Notes: generated by a model from the letters alone, not told the origin. A stretch of DNA of 64,000 bases from an uncultured Lachnospiraceae bacterium (GCA_902779575.1 CACZBW010000006.1:62001-126000), one strand, 5' to 3'; counted from the stretch's first letter, positions 1 to 9,059 are shown. Numbers and translations are program-made.

Positions 1-184
1 ACCAGGATGATACCGTACCCGGGTCGATATAGGAATAACTCTCGGCCGGAAGCAGGAATCCGGAGGGGTTCGTGGGGGCAGCATGCGCTTCCTGCGGCCG
101 CACGGCAAAACCTGCACTTATAACAGTCAGAATAAGAAACAGGGTCAGCAGGGCTTTTCCCGGTCTTCCGCAGCTCTTGTCCAT
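1..184 (-). CDS. Secreted protein of unknown function, truncated by the window edge
   Basis: Only the first 61 codons are present; the gene runs off the left end. The ATG at 182-184 is preceded by a GAGGAGG ribosome site about ten bases upstream. The N-terminus is a clear export signal: basic MDKSCGRPGK, a hydrophobic stretch ALLTLFLILTVISAGFAV, then an AHA-A type cleavage site near residue 36. What follows (residues about 37-61, rich in Pro, Ser and Tyr) is too short to assign a family. Cell-surface or secreted location is inferred from the signal alone. Confidence 0.6.
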   Translation of the reverse strand, partial: MDKSCGRPGKALLTLFLILTVISAGFAVRPQEAHAAPTNPSGFLLPAESYSYIDPGTVSSW

Positions 185-232
185 AAATAAAAATCCTCCT
201 CTCTGCCGCGCGCTTCTGCCTGCGCGGACACA

Positions 233-254
233 GTTAAGATATGACTATCTTAAC
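233..254. promoter_or_regulatory. Perfect palindrome upstream of the truncated secreted gene
   Basis: GTTAAGATA (233-241) and TATCTTAAC (246-254) are perfect 9-base arms around TGAC. The site lies about 50 bases upstream of the start codon of the truncated gene and just past the valS stop. The size and symmetry fit a dimeric repressor operator, but no regulator is encoded beside it, so the role is inferred. Confidence 0.4.
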
Positions 255-300
255 ATCGGAGAGAAGGATTTTCACGGCTTTTGCCGCATATAATTATGAA

Positions 301-2955
301 TTATTTCTTAAGCTGAGAAAGGCGCTCCATGACCTGGTCCATCAGTTTCCGGTACTTCGCCAGTTTCTCTTTTTCTTCCTGCACCTTCGCTTCGGGAGCC
401 CGTGAAAGGAATTTCTCATTGTTGAGCATTCCTTCCGAGCGCTTCAGTTCGCCTGTCAGACGGGCGCGCTCTTTCTCAAGGCGTTCGATCTCTTTCGCGA
501 TATCGACCAGCTCCTCCATGGGAATATAGATCGAAGCGTTGTGGATCAGGGTGGACACCGCGTCGTCCGCGATTCCGCTCCTGCCGCTCTGAACGAATAC
601 CTCGGAAGCCGAAGCGAGGGCGGAGAAGAATACCTTATCCTGTTCGAAGATCGAGCGGACAGTTTCATCCTCCGATACCACGAAGACCCTTGCCCTGCGG
701 GCGGGAGCGACGTTCATGCCGGTGCGGACCGCACGGATGGCGCGGACCGCGTCCTTGATCGTCCCGATCTCATTTTCCTCCGCGGCGAAATTCCACTCTT
801 CGCAAAACTGCGGCCATGCGGAGATCATGATTGACTCCTCCTCATCCTGCAGGCTCAGGAAGAGTTCCTCCGTGATAAAGGGCATGAAGGGGTGCAGCAG
901 CTTCAGCGCCTGGATCAGCACCGTCTTCAGCGTCCAGAGGGCGGCGGTCTTGGTCTCGTCCGCGTCATTGTACAGGCGCGGCTTCACCATCTCGATATAC
1001 CAGTCGCAGAATTCATCCCACAGGAAGTCATAGACCTTCTGCACCGCGATGCCGAGCTCGAATTTCTCCATGTTCTCCGTGACTTCCGCCGCCAGGCGGT
1101 TTGCCCTGGACAGAATCCAGTGATCGACGTTCATCAGGCGGCTTAAATCCATCTCCGCCGGGATCTCCGATTTATCCAGGTTCATCAGGATAAAGCGGGT
1201 CGCGTTCCAGATCTTGTTGGAGAAATTCCTGGAATTTTCCACACGCTCATTGTAGAAACGCATGTCGTTTCCGGGCGCGTTCCCGGTCACGAGTGTGAGA
1301 CGGAGCGCGTCCGCTCCGTACTTGTCAATGATCTCCAGCGGATCGATGCCGTTCCCGAGGGATTTGCTCATCTTGCGTCCCAGGGCGTCGCGGACCAGGC
1401 CGTGGATCAGGACATACCTGAAGGGACTCTTCCCCGTCTGCTCAAGAGCGGAGAAGACCATGCGGATGACCCAGAAGAAGATGATATCGTACCCTGTCAC
1501 CAGCACGCTGGTCGGGTAGAAATAATCCAGCTCCGGCGTTTTGTCCGGCCAGCCCAGCGTGGAGAAAGGCCACAGGGCGGAGGAGAACCAGGTATCAAGG
1601 GAATCTTCATCCTGGTCAAAATGGGAGCCGCCGCATTTCGGGCAGATCTTCGGCGCTCCGCCTCCCTGTACCACCATCTCCCCGCAGCTTCCGCAGTAGT
1701 AGGCCGGGATCCGGTGTCCCCACCAGAGCTGCCTGGAGATGCACCAGTCCTTGATATTCTCCAGCCAGTGAATGTAGGTCTTGTCAAAATGCTCCGGCAC
1801 GAAATTCAGGTCGTCGGTTTTGACCACATCCAGCGCGGCCTTCGCCATCTCGTCCATCTTCACGAACCACTGGGGCTTGATCATGGGCTCGACGGTTGTA
1901 TGGCACCTGTCGTGGGTTCCGACCGCATGCTTAATCGGCACAACCTTAACCAGGAGGCCCTGCTCCTTCAGGTCCTCCACTATGGCTTTCCTGGCCTCGT
2001 AGCGGTCCATGCCGGCGTATTTGCCGCACTTCTCATTCATGGTGGCGTCGTCATTGAGGATATTGATCTCCTCCAGATCATGGCGCTTGCCCACCTCAAA
2101 GTCATTCGGGTCGTGAGCCGGCGTAATCTTCACGCAGCCTGTCCCGAATTCCTTGTCAACATGCTGGTCCACGATAACCGGTATGGTCCGGCCGGTCAGC
2201 GGAAGCTCCAGCATCTTTCCGACCAGATCGCTGTAGCGCTCGTCGTCTTCGGCGACAGCTACGGCCGTATCGCCCAGCATTGTCTCCGGACGGGTCGTCG
2301 CGATCTCGACAAAACGGCCTTCCTCGCCGACGATCGGGTAGCGGATATGCCAGAAAAATCCGTCCTGATCCTCATGCTCGACCTCAGCGTCAGACAGCGA
2401 AGTCTGGCATTTCGGGCACCAGTTGATAATCCGGCTTCCCTTATAGATCCAGCCTTTCTCGTAGAGCTTGCAGAATACGGTTTCAACAGCCCTGCTGCAG
2501 CCCTCGTCCATGGTAAAGCGCTCCCGCTCCCAGTCCGCGGAGGAACCGAGCTTCTTCAGCTGGCTGATGATCCGGCTTCCGTACTCTTCTTTCCACTGCC
2601 AGCAGTATTCCAGGAATTTCTCCCTGCCGATCTCATGCTTGTCGATGCCCTTGTCCTTGAGCATGTTTGTGACCCTGACCTCTGTCGCGATCGCGGCGTG
2701 GTCCGTACCCGGCTGCCAGAGCGCTTCATAGCCCTGCATCCGCTTCCAGCGGATCAGAATATCCTGCAGGGTGTTGTCCAGGGCGTGGCCCATATGAAGC
2801 TGCCCAGTTACATTCGGCGGCGGCATCACGATTGTGAACGGCTTTCTGTCTGGATTCACCTTCGCATGGAAATAGCCTCTGTCGAGCCAGTTCTGATAGA
2901 TCCGGTCCTCCATGCCGGTCGGATCGTATGTCTTGACAAGTTCTCTCTTACTCAT
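301..2955 (-). CDS. valS: Valine--tRNA ligase
   Basis: Class I aminoacyl-tRNA synthetase that charges tRNA-Val in the cytoplasm. The 884-residue length is normal for bacterial ValRS. PPPNVTGQLHMGHA near residues 45-58 carries the HIGH motif (HMGH, 54-57); TTRPETMLGDTA marks the CP1 editing domain that hydrolyses Thr-tRNA-Val; GRKMSKSLGNG, near residue 520, is the KMSKS loop; the last 65 residues form the typical ValRS coiled coil (EIERLEKERARL). The frame is open for 15 more codons upstream, but ATG at 2953-2955 has an AGGAGAG ribosome site eight bases away and begins the conserved MSKRELVKTYDP, so I chose it. No T-box leader was found; the gene has its own promoter at 3108-3136. Confidence 0.97.
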   Translation of the reverse strand: MSKRELVKTYDPTGMEDRIYQNWLDRGYFHAKVNPDRKPFTIVMPPPNVTGQLHMGHALDNTLQDILIRWKRMQGYEALWQPGTDHAAIATEVRVTNMLKDKGIDKHEIGREKFLEYCWQWKEEYGSRIISQLKKLGSSADWERERFTMDEGCSRAVETVFCKLYEKGWIYKGSRIINWCPKCQTSLSDAEVEHEDQDGFFWHIRYPIVGEEGRFVEIATTRPETMLGDTAVAVAEDDERYSDLVGKMLELPLTGRTIPVIVDQHVDKEFGTGCVKITPAHDPNDFEVGKRHDLEEINILNDDATMNEKCGKYAGMDRYEARKAIVEDLKEQGLLVKVVPIKHAVGTHDRCHTTVEPMIKPQWFVKMDEMAKAALDVVKTDDLNFVPEHFDKTYIHWLENIKDWCISRQLWWGHRIPAYYCGSCGEMVVQGGGAPKICPKCGGSHFDQDEDSLDTWFSSALWPFSTLGWPDKTPELDYFYPTSVLVTGYDIIFFWVIRMVFSALEQTGKSPFRYVLIHGLVRDALGRKMSKSLGNGIDPLEIIDKYGADALRLTLVTGNAPGNDMRFYNERVENSRNFSNKIWNATRFILMNLDKSEIPAEMDLSRLMNVDHWILSRANRLAAEVTENMEKFELGIAVQKVYDFLWDEFCDWYIEMVKPRLYNDADETKTAALWTLKTVLIQALKLLHPFMPFITEELFLSLQDEEESIMISAWPQFCEEWNFAAEENEIGTIKDAVRAIRAVRTGMNVAPARRARVFVVSEDETVRSIFEQDKVFFSALASASEVFVQSGRSGIADDAVSTLIHNASIYIPMEELVDIAKEIERLEKERARLTGELKRSEGMLNNEKFLSRAPEAKVQEEKEKLAKYRKLMDQVMERLSQLKK

Positions 2956-3107
2956 TCTCTGCTCTCTCCTGTCCGCTGCCCGTTCCGGAAAGCACTGCAT
3001 CTTTATGCCGGTTCATGCACCGCATTCAGATCATCTGCCTTTTCCGGGAAGGCGCAGCTCCATTTCTTCCGATTTTTCCTGATAATCTCCGGATCACGAA
3101 TGACACA

Positions 3108-3136
3108 AGTATATCTCACAGGGTTCAGTTTCGCAA
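3108..3136 (-). promoter_or_regulatory. Probable sigma-A promoter of valS
   Basis: Read on the minus strand: -35 TTGCGA (3131-3136), 17-base spacer, -10 TATACT (3108-3113). This gives a leader of about 145 bases before the valS start. The rest of the 385-base gap between valS and maf holds the hairpin repeat at 3261 and no gene. Confidence 0.6.
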
Positions 3137-3260
3137 GCGTTACATTCACAGTCCCCCGCAGGGCAGAAAGCGATTTCCGGCAAATAACCGCTGCTTCAGG
3201 GAAATGTCTGCCGTTCCGGAAAATGTCCGCTTGTCCCTTCCCGGATCCTGCATTATACTA

Positions 3261-3305
3261 AGGAAACACTGATTATATCAGTGTTTCCTCAGAGCCTCCG
3301 GCGGC
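3261..3305. repeat. GGAAACACTGAT hairpin repeat, copy 1 (upstream of maf)
   Basis: AGGAAACACTGAT (3261-3273) and ATCAGTGTTTCCT (3277-3289) are perfect 13-base arms with a 3-base TAT loop, followed by CAGAGCCTCCGGCGG. The hairpin and the following GAGCCTCCGGCGG recur downstream of maf at 4004-4054, so the two copies bracket the maf gene as direct repeats. There is no T-run after this copy on either strand, so it does not look like a terminator here. Confidence 0.75.
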
Positions 3306-3340
3306 ACGATAATAAGATACATTTCAGGAAGGACATCATT

Positions 3341-3970
3341 ATGCAGAACGAATCTTCTATCAGATATATCCTGGCTTCCCAATCCCCGCGCAGGCGGGAG
3401 CTTCTCGAAAAGCTTTCCATCCCGTTCGAGGTGATTCCCGCAAAGGGAAAGGAATTCTCGGATATGAAGGAACCCGGGGACTATGCCGCGGATCTTGCCT
3501 TCCATAAAGCTTATGAAGTGCTGGAGCGGACAAAGAAGGAAGCGCAGAATGGATCAGACTCCCGGCGCACTGTCATCATCGGTTCCGATACCATCGTCGT
3601 CTGCGGGGAGGAAGTCCTCGGAAAACCTTCCGATGAAGCGGACGCCGCCCGTATGCTCCGCATGCTTTCCGGCCGCACGCATCAGGTTTATACCGGTGTC
3701 GCCCTGATCTGCGCTGAAGCCGGCAGGGAGGAATCCTCCCGCTTCTGGGAAAAGACAGACGTCATTTTTTATGAGCTCAGCGAGGAGGAAATCTCCGCCT
3801 ACATTGCCAGCGGGGATCCCATGGATAAGGCGGGCGCTTATGGCATCCAGGGGATCTTCGCTCCTTATGTGAAAGCCATCAGCGGTGATTATAATACTGT
3901 GGTCGGTTTTCCTCTTGCCCGCGTCTATCACGAGTTAAAAGAGAAGGGGTATTATTCACTGCCGCTTTGA
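3341..3970 (+). CDS. maf: Maf family nucleoside triphosphate pyrophosphatase
   Basis: Maf proteins hydrolyse non-canonical or surplus nucleotides (dTTP/UTP type, or m5UTP and similar) to monophosphates and are linked to division control. The 209-residue product starts with the family signature LASQSPRRRELL at residues 10-21 and has GSDTIVV with the catalytic Asp, and SGDPMDKAGAYGIQG, the conserved C-terminal substrate loop. ATG at 3341 is chosen because AGGAAGGA lies eight bases before it. The gene stands alone on the plus strand between valS and engB and is bracketed by two copies of a hairpin repeat. Exact nucleotide preference cannot be read from the sequence. Confidence 0.93.
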   Translation: MQNESSIRYILASQSPRRRELLEKLSIPFEVIPAKGKEFSDMKEPGDYAADLAFHKAYEVLERTKKEAQNGSDSRRTVIIGSDTIVVCGEEVLGKPSDEADAARMLRMLSGRTHQVYTGVALICAEAGREESSRFWEKTDVIFYELSEEEISAYIASGDPMDKAGAYGIQGIFAPYVKAISGDYNTVVGFPLARVYHELKEKGYYSLPL

Positions 3971-3994
3971 ATTCAGCTTCTCCCTGACAGTTGT

Positions 3995-4054
3995 AAAAAG
4001 AAAGCTCTAAGGAAACACTGATTATATCAGTGTTTCCTTAGAGCCTCCGGCGGA
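3995..4054 (-). terminator. GGAAACACTGAT hairpin repeat, copy 2; probable engB operon terminator
   Basis: GCTCTAAGGAAACACTGAT (4004-4022) and its exact complement (4026-4044) form a 19-base perfect stem with a TAT loop. Read on the minus strand the stem is followed by TTTCTTTTT, so this copy can terminate transcription of the tig-clpP-clpX-engB operon. The plus-strand 3' flank GAGCCTCCGGCGG is shared with copy 1 at 3261. Confidence 0.75.
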
Positions 4055-4059
4055 TCGCA

Positions 4060-4101
4060 GTGCTGCGCAGCGGAAGGCTTGCTCTGCAAGCCGCGCAGCA
4101 C
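4060..4101. repeat. Nested inverted repeat downstream of engB
   Basis: Outer arms GTGCTGCGC (4060-4068) and GCGCAGCAC (4093-4101) enclose inner arms GGCTTGC (4076-4082) and GCAAGCC (4086-4092). The structure lies between the engB stop and the hairpin terminator, so a minus-strand transcript would carry both in series. It has no U-tract of its own. Confidence 0.6.
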
Positions 4102-4117
4102 GCGGCGTTTCCCTATA

Positions 4118-4846
4118 TCACAGAACCGCTTCGATCTGCTTCCGGATCTCCTCCACGCCTGACTTTGTAAGCGCGGAAAATGGCAGGATCACGGTTCCCG
4201 CGGCCGCTTCCAGGCCGTTGCGGATCAGGCGGATCTGCTTCTGCAGCTGGCTTCGCCTGATCTTGTCCGCTTTCGTCGCGATAATCACAGGCTGATAACC
4301 GTTCGACACGATCCAGTCATACATCTGCCGGTCGTTCGCTCCGGGCTCGTGCCGGATGTCGACCAGCAGGAAGACTGTCTTCAGCATATCGGATTTCTGA
4401 AGATAGCGCTCGATCATCTGGCCCCACTTCGCCTTTTCTGTCTCCGGCACATTGGCATAGCCGTATCCCGGAAGATCTACAAGGTAGAACTGTTTTTCTG
4501 TCTCTGCGCCGTTTTTCTGTGCTTCCGGAGAACTTTTCTGCGCCTCCGCCGGGGTCCCCTGCTCCGCAGGCAGGGACGTTCCCTGCTCCGCGGGTGCGGA
4601 AACTCCCTCCGCCGGCTCAGCATCCATCTCCCTGCACATGGCTTTCACAAGATAAAAATTGATTGTTCTGGTTTTTCCGGGCGTCTCCCCGACTCTGGCC
4701 AGACGTTTGCGGTTCATGACAGCGTTGATCAGGGACGATTTGCCGACGTTGGATTTACCTGCAAAAGCGACCTGAATCTCCTCCGTCTGGGGGAGTGCGC
4801 TGGTGTATCCGCATACAATATTGAGTTCCACATCCTTGATCTTCAT
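4118..4846 (-). CDS. engB: Ribosome biogenesis GTPase EngB/YsxC with a low-complexity insert
   Basis: Essential TrmE-Era-EngA-EngB-Septin-like GTPase needed for late large-subunit assembly. G1 is GKSNVGKS (residues 30-37), G2 lies in GETPGKTRTINF, G3 is DLPGYG (124-129) and G4 is TKAD. The protein is 242 residues against about 195-205 for the family. The excess is one block at about residues 71-117, between switch I and G3, made of Ala/Glu/Gln/Pro/Ser with repeated AEQGT and EAQK units. It sits in a surface loop by homology and does not disturb any G motif. The start at 4846 has an AAGGAGGGG site. Last gene of the tig-clpP-clpX operon, about 100 bases after clpX. Confidence 0.95.
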   Translation of the reverse strand: MKIKDVELNIVCGYTSALPQTEEIQVAFAGKSNVGKSSLINAVMNRKRLARVGETPGKTRTINFYLVKAMCREMDAEPAEGVSAPAEQGTSLPAEQGTPAEAQKSSPEAQKNGAETEKQFYLVDLPGYGYANVPETEKAKWGQMIERYLQKSDMLKTVFLLVDIRHEPGANDRQMYDWIVSNGYQPVIIATKADKIRRSQLQKQIRLIRNGLEAAAGTVILPFSALTKSGVEEIRKQIEAVL

Positions 4847-4944
4847 CTGCCCCCTCCTTCTGTATGGAAGAAAAATACATGAGCGGCCGCAAGCCGCTCA
4901 TGAATAAGTTCCTCTTCTGTTTCTCCGGTTCCCTTCCGGCAGCT

Positions 4945-6258
4945 TTACGCCGTCTCAAGGGACTTTTTTCTTTTTCTGGAAGAAGTCCCGTCCGGACTTT
5001 CCGGTCCCGGAAGCGGATCCGCATAGCCCAGCTCCGGCCTGGCCGTACCCTCGACCACTTCCTTCGTGATCGTGCAGGCTTTCACCTTCTCATCACTCGG
5101 CAGCTCATACATGACATCCATCATGGCGCCTTCAATGATGGACCGCAGGCCTCTGGCCCCGATCTTCCGCTCGATCGTCTTGTCCGCAATCGCCTCCACC
5201 GCGTCCCGGGTGAAGGTCAGGCTGACGCCGTCGATCTCGAAAAGCTTCTGATACTGACGGATAATGGCGTTCTTCGGTTCCGTGAGGATCCGGATCATAG
5301 CCTCCCTGTCCAGAGCGTCCAGGGAAACCACGATGGGAACACGTCCGATAAATTCCGGAATCAGGCCGAACTTGATCAGATCCTGCGGAAGAACCTGCTT
5401 GAGCAGTTCCCCGACATTGCTCTCCCTCTTGCTGCTGATATCCGCCATGAAGCCCATGGAGCGCGTATCCAGCCTGCTCTCGATGATCTTGTCAAGTCCT
5501 TCGAAAGCTCCTCCGCACAGGAAGAGAATGTTGGTCGTATCGATCTGGATCAGCTCCTGATGCGGATGCTTTCTGCCGCCCTGCGGCGGTACGGAGGCAT
5601 TCGTACCTTCCAGAATCTTCAGCAGAGCCTGCTGAACGCCCTCGCCGGAAACATCCCTGGTGATGGATACATTTTCCGACTTGCGTGTGATCTTGTCGAT
5701 CTCATCGATATAGATGATGCCGCGCTGCGCGCGTTCAATGTCATATTCCGCGGCCTGGATCAGCTTCAGCAGGATGTTCTCCACATCCTCGCCGACGTAA
5801 CCCGCTTCCGTCAGGGAAGTCGCGTCCGCGATGGCAAATGGAACATTCAGCATCTTAGCGAGCGTCTGGGCAAGATAAGTCTTGCCGGAACCTGTCGGTC
5901 CCAGCATCAGGATATTGCTCTTCTGCAGCTCTACCCCGTCCCCGTCAAACTTCTGGTTTGAGAGAATTCTCTTATAATGGTTGTAAACCGCAACAGAAAG
6001 AGTCTTCTTGGCTTCTTCCTGGCCGATGACATACTCGTCGAGAAAAGCCTTGATCTCCTTCGGCTTCATCAGATTGATCTCGGATTCGCTCAGGTCAAGC
6101 TCCTCATCGGTCAGCTCGTCCTCCAGAATCTCCGAGCATACATCGATACACTCGTCACAGATATATACTCCGCCCGGTCCGGCAATCAGTTTGCGGACCT
6201 GGTCTTCCGTCTTGTTGCAGAAGGAGCAGCGGATCTTATCAAAGTTTTTATTTGCCAT
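4945..6258 (-). CDS. clpX: ATP-dependent Clp protease, ATP-binding subunit ClpX
   Basis: AAA+ unfoldase that recognises tagged substrates and feeds them to ClpP. The N-terminal zinc-binding domain has C11-x2-C14 and C34-x2-C37; Walker A is GPTGSGKT (120-127), Walker B is IIYIDEID (181-188), and [10 protein letters not shown] carries the ClpP-docking loop with MGF where IGF is usual. The RGL sensor-2 region [15 protein letters not shown] is present near the C-terminus. Length 437 is slightly long because of a basic and Pro/Ser-rich tail. It follows clpP by 15 bases and precedes engB, the standard Firmicutes order. Confidence 0.97.
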   Translation of the reverse strand: MANKNFDKIRCSFCNKTEDQVRKLIAGPGGVYICDECIDVCSEILEDELTDEELDLSESEINLMKPKEIKAFLDEYVIGQEEAKKTLSVAVYNHYKRILSNQKFDGDGVELQKSNILMLGPTGSGKTYLAQTLAKMLNVPFAIADATSLTEAGYVGEDVENILLKLIQAAEYDIERAQRGIIYIDEIDKITRKSENVSITRDVSGEGVQQALLKILEGTNASVPPQGGRKHPHQELIQIDTTNILFLCGGAFEGLDKIIESRLDTRSMGFMADISSKRESNVGELLKQVLPQDLIKFGLIPEFIGRVPIVVSLDALDREAMIRILTEPKNAIIRQYQKLFEIDGVSLTFTRDAVEAIADKTIERKIGARGLRSIIEGAMMDVMYELPSDEKVKACTITKEVVEGTARPELGYADPLPGPESPDGTSSRKRKKSLETA

Positions 6259-6273
6259 TCAGTCATCCTTTTT

Positions 6274-6855
6274 TCAGCGTGAACTGACAACTTCGTCGAT
6301 CAGCCCGTAGGCTTTCGCTTCCTCGGCGCTCATCCAGTGGTCGCGTTCCGTATCCCTCTCGATCACCTCGATCGGCTGGCCGGTATTCTCGGACAGATAG
6401 CGGTTCAGTCTTTTGCGGATCTCAATAATCTGGTCCGCCTGGATCTTGATATCGCTGGCCTGTCCCTGCGCGCCGCCGGACGGCTGATGAATCATGATCT
6501 CTGAATTGGGAAGGGCAAAACGCTTGCCCTTTGTCCCGCCCGCAAGCAGGAAAGCGCCCATGCTCGCGGCCATGCCGATGCAGGTCGTGGATACGTCGCA
6601 CTTGATATAGCGCATCGTATCAAAGATCGCCCATCCGGCGGAAACAGAACCGCCGGGGCTGTTGATATACAGATGGATATCCTTGTTCGGATCCTCGGAC
6701 TCGAGGAAAAGCAGCTGCGCTACAACCAGATTGGCCGTAACATCATTTACTTCCTCCCCGAGAAAAATGATCCGGTCCTTTAACAGTCTCGAGTAGATAT
6801 CATAAGAGCGCTCGCCCCTGCTGGTCTGCTCGATGACATATGGAATTAAAGCCAT
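6274..6855 (-). CDS. clpP: ATP-dependent Clp protease, proteolytic subunit ClpP
   Basis: Serine protease that forms the double-heptamer degradation chamber and works with ClpX in protein quality control. The 193-residue product has the full triad in the usual positions: Ser98 in GMAASMGAF, His123 in [10 protein letters not shown] and Asp172 in [10 protein letters not shown]. Residues 4-15 ([12 protein letters not shown]) match the processed N-terminal axial gate. ATG at 6853-6855 is chosen because GGAGG lies eight bases upstream and this start gives the family length; the open frame reaches further upstream but overlaps tig. It lies 85 bases after tig and 15 before clpX. Confidence 0.97.
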   Translation of the reverse strand: MALIPYVIEQTSRGERSYDIYSRLLKDRIIFLGEEVNDVTANLVVAQLLFLESEDPNKDIHLYINSPGGSVSAGWAIFDTMRYIKCDVSTTCIGMAASMGAFLLAGGTKGKRFALPNSEIMIHQPSGGAQGQASDIKIQADQIIEIRKRLNRYLSENTGQPIEVIERDTERDHWMSAEEAKAYGLIDEVVSSR

Positions 6856-6940
6856 AGAAACCTCCATGCGTTTCAGATTCTGTCCGCCTTCGCGGCATGC
6901 TGCCGCAGCTGTGATCCCGATCCCGGCCGGTTCCCGCTCT

Positions 6941-8284
6941 TTACTCTGCGTCCGGGGTCTCTTCCAGGTCTGCCGGCTCTGTCTCTTCCTCAGGCATATC
7001 AACTTCGACCGCGCTGCCGCCGATCAGCTTCACAGCTTCCTGCACAGCGATGTCTTCCTTCATCTGAGCTTTGGACTCATCGCTGAGCAGCTCATAGAAC
7101 TTTTCCTTCTCCATCCTGTACTGGTCAGCCATCTTCTGGATCTCTTCATCCAGGCGCTCATCGCTGATCTCGATCTGCTCTGCCTTCGCGATCGCTTCCA
7201 GAACAAGACTGCTGCGGATTCTGGCGATTGCCTGCGGCTTCATCTGATCCAGGAAAGCGCTCTCATTCATGCCCGTGTACTGTCTGTACTGGTCAATGGT
7301 AAGACCCTGGGACTGAAGCTGCTGGGCGAATTCATCCACCATTCTCTGCGCCTGGTCTTCCACCATCGCGTCCGGAATCTCCACAGCAGCGTTGGCGACA
7401 GCCTTCTCCACAGCGGCGGTCTCCTTCTGGTTCTGCGCATCCTTCTCCTTGCGTTCGCGGATCTTAGCCTCAACACTGGCTCTGTACTCGTCCAGGGTGT
7501 CAAATTCGGACACATCCTGCGCGAAATCATCATTCAGCTCCGGAAGCTCCTTCACCTGGATACTGTTCACCCTGCACTTGAAAACAGCTGCCTTCCCCTG
7601 CAGGTCCTTTGACTGGTAGTTCTCCGGGAACGTGACATTCACATCAAACGCTTCGCCGATCTTCTTACCGACGATCTGCTCCTCGAAGCCCGGAATGAAA
7701 GAACCGGAACCGATCGTCAGATCATAATTCTCACCCTTGCCGCCGTCAAAGGGGACGCCGTCCACGCTGCCGTCAAAGTCAAGCTTCACTCTGTCGCCGT
7801 CCTGGACAGGTCTGTCATCCACGTCGATCATGCGGGAATTCCGGTCTCTCTCCCTCTCGATCTCAGCATTGACTTCGTCTTCTGAAACGCTGATCTCCCT
7901 CTTCGGAACCTCAACGCCCTTATACTGGCCGAGGGAAACTTCCGGCTTCAGCGCCACTTCCGCCGTATAGATAAAGTTCTTTCCTTCCTCGATCTGGGAA
8001 ATGTCGATCCTCGGACGTGAGACGACGGTCTCGCCGCACTCGGCAACCGCGCCGTCATAGGTCTTCTGCAGCAGAATATTCGCCGCTTCCTCATAGAAAA
8101 CTGTCTTGCCGTAAAGCTTCTCTATCATCTTTCTGGGAGCCTTGCCTTTACGGAAACCGGGAATCTGGATACGCCCCTTCTCCTTCATATAAGCTTCCTG
8201 AAGGGCCTTGACCAGTTCAGCGGCTTCTATCTCGACAGTAAGAACTGCCATATTCTTTTCTTTCTTCTCTAATGAAACGCTCAT
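6941..8284 (-). CDS. tig: Trigger factor (peptidyl-prolyl isomerase chaperone)
   Basis: Ribosome-associated chaperone that meets nascent chains at the exit tunnel. The ribosome-binding signature GFRKGKAP is at residues 43-50 in the N-terminal domain. The FKBP-type isomerase domain spans about 155-245 ([21 protein letters not shown] and [15 protein letters not shown]). The C-terminal helical arms follow, ending in an acidic tail. Length 447 is typical. The start [18 protein letters not shown] is the standard N-terminus, with AAGGAG about ten bases upstream. First gene of the tig-clpP-clpX-engB operon; its promoter overlaps the end of the neighbouring DJ-1 gene. Confidence 0.96.
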   Translation of the reverse strand: MSVSLEKKEKNMAVLTVEIEAAELVKALQEAYMKEKGRIQIPGFRKGKAPRKMIEKLYGKTVFYEEAANILLQKTYDGAVAECGETVVSRPRIDISQIEEGKNFIYTAEVALKPEVSLGQYKGVEVPKREISVSEDEVNAEIERERDRNSRMIDVDDRPVQDGDRVKLDFDGSVDGVPFDGGKGENYDLTIGSGSFIPGFEEQIVGKKIGEAFDVNVTFPENYQSKDLQGKAAVFKCRVNSIQVKELPELNDDFAQDVSEFDTLDEYRASVEAKIRERKEKDAQNQKETAAVEKAVANAAVEIPDAMVEDQAQRMVDEFAQQLQSQGLTIDQYRQYTGMNESAFLDQMKPQAIARIRSSLVLEAIAKAEQIEISDERLDEEIQKMADQYRMEKEKFYELLSDESKAQMKEDIAVQEAVKLIGGSAVEVDMPEEETEPADLEETPDAE

Positions 8285-8347
8285 TCCTGTAATGCTCCTT
8301 ATTGTTTAAGTTTTGTGCGTAACAGACACAAATGCAGTCAATTGAAG

Positions 8348-8376
8348 AGTATAGCACACGTGTCAATTGAAAACAA
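8348..8376 (-). promoter_or_regulatory. Probable promoter of the tig-clpP-clpX-engB operon
   Basis: On the minus strand, -35 TTGTTT (8371-8376), 17-base spacer and -10 TATACT (8348-8353), about 60 bases upstream of the tig start. The -35 lies inside the last codons of the upstream DJ-1 family gene, so tig may also receive read-through. No CtsR-type direct repeat was recognised. Confidence 0.55.
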
Positions 8377-8911
8377 TTGCTTTCCGCACTTTTTCTGCCT
8401 CTTCACGGCCCCGGAGCTTTTCAAGAATCGCCAGCGCAAAGGGGATTGCCGTTCCGAGCCCTCTGCTCGTAATGATATTCCCGGAGATTTCCACCTCATT
8501 TTCCGTAAGCTCCGCTCCGGTCAGAAACTCCTCATGTCCCGGATGGCAGGTGGCCTTCTTCCCCTGAAGAAGTCCCAGACCTCCCAGCACCCTCGGCGCG
8601 GCGCAGATAGCGCAGACCAGCTTCCCGCTGCTCTTTGCCTTCACCAGGTCCTCCGCCAGTCTCCGGTCTTCTGCAAGATGGAGGGTTCCCGGCATCCCGC
8701 CCGGGAGAATCAGCGCATCCGCCTCCTCCATATCCGCCTCCCCGTAGATCAGATCCGCCATCATCCGGATCCCATGACTGCCTCTGATCTCCAGGTCCTC
8801 CGTCAGAGAAACCATACTGCAGTCGACGCCTCCTCTGCGGAGAAGGTCCACTACTGTCAGGCATTCGACTTCTTCCAGATCTTCCGCTGTAAAAATGTAA
8901 GCTGTACTCAT
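8363..8911 (-). CDS. DJ-1/PfpI family protein
   Basis: Small cytoplasmic protein of the glutamine amidotransferase-like DJ-1 fold; members act as glyoxalases, chaperone-like proteins or, when joined to other domains, amidotransferases. The 182-residue product has the nucleophile elbow VCAICAAPRVL with Cys103, the conserved GGMPG at 71-75 and an acidic Glu near residue 15 that pairs with the cysteine in the family. It fits the ThiJ/YajL-like DJ-1 subgroup rather than stress protease PfpI. ATG at 8909-8911 is preferred because it begins the conserved beta strand STAYIFTAEDLEEVE; upstream codons of the frame are A+T-rich and not protein-like. Substrate unknown. Confidence 0.88.
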   Translation of the reverse strand: MSTAYIFTAEDLEEVECLTVVDLLRRGGVDCSMVSLTEDLEIRGSHGIRMMADLIYGEADMEEADALILPGGMPGTLHLAEDRRLAEDLVKAKSSGKLVCAICAAPRVLGGLGLLQGKKATCHPGHEEFLTGAELTENEVEISGNIITSRGLGTAIPFALAILEKLRGREEAEKVRKAIVFN

Positions 8912-9030
8912 TGTATTATTTATCCTTTCTTTAAATTGGCAATTGCCCACTTGTGTATTGTCACAATTTTGCATATGCCATAATTTGTACTGTATATCCT
9001 CTTTTATAATAATTATTTGCAACTTTATAG

Positions 9031-9059
9031 TTGACTTTTTCTTTTATAAGGTGTAATAT
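9031..9059 (+). promoter_or_regulatory. Probable promoter of the CYTH-XRE gene pair
   Basis: -35 TTGACT (9031-9036), 17-base spacer and -10 TAATAT (9054-9059), in a strongly A+T-rich stretch that stands out from the surrounding sequence. It gives a leader of about 100 bases before the CYTH start at 9166. Confidence 0.65.

Noticed and set aside
2956-3260. T-box riboswitch upstream of valS
   Set aside because: The valS leader has no AGGGTGGNACCGCG-type T-box sequence or specifier arrangement on the minus strand.
1402-3261. Long plus-strand open frame (over 600 codons) opposite valS
   Set aside because: It is the antisense of a highly conserved synthetase gene in G+C-rich DNA, has no ribosome site at its start and no recognisable domain.
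4864-5961. Plus-strand open frame opposite clpX
   Set aside because: ClpX on the other strand is complete and conserved; the plus-strand frame only reflects its codon bias.
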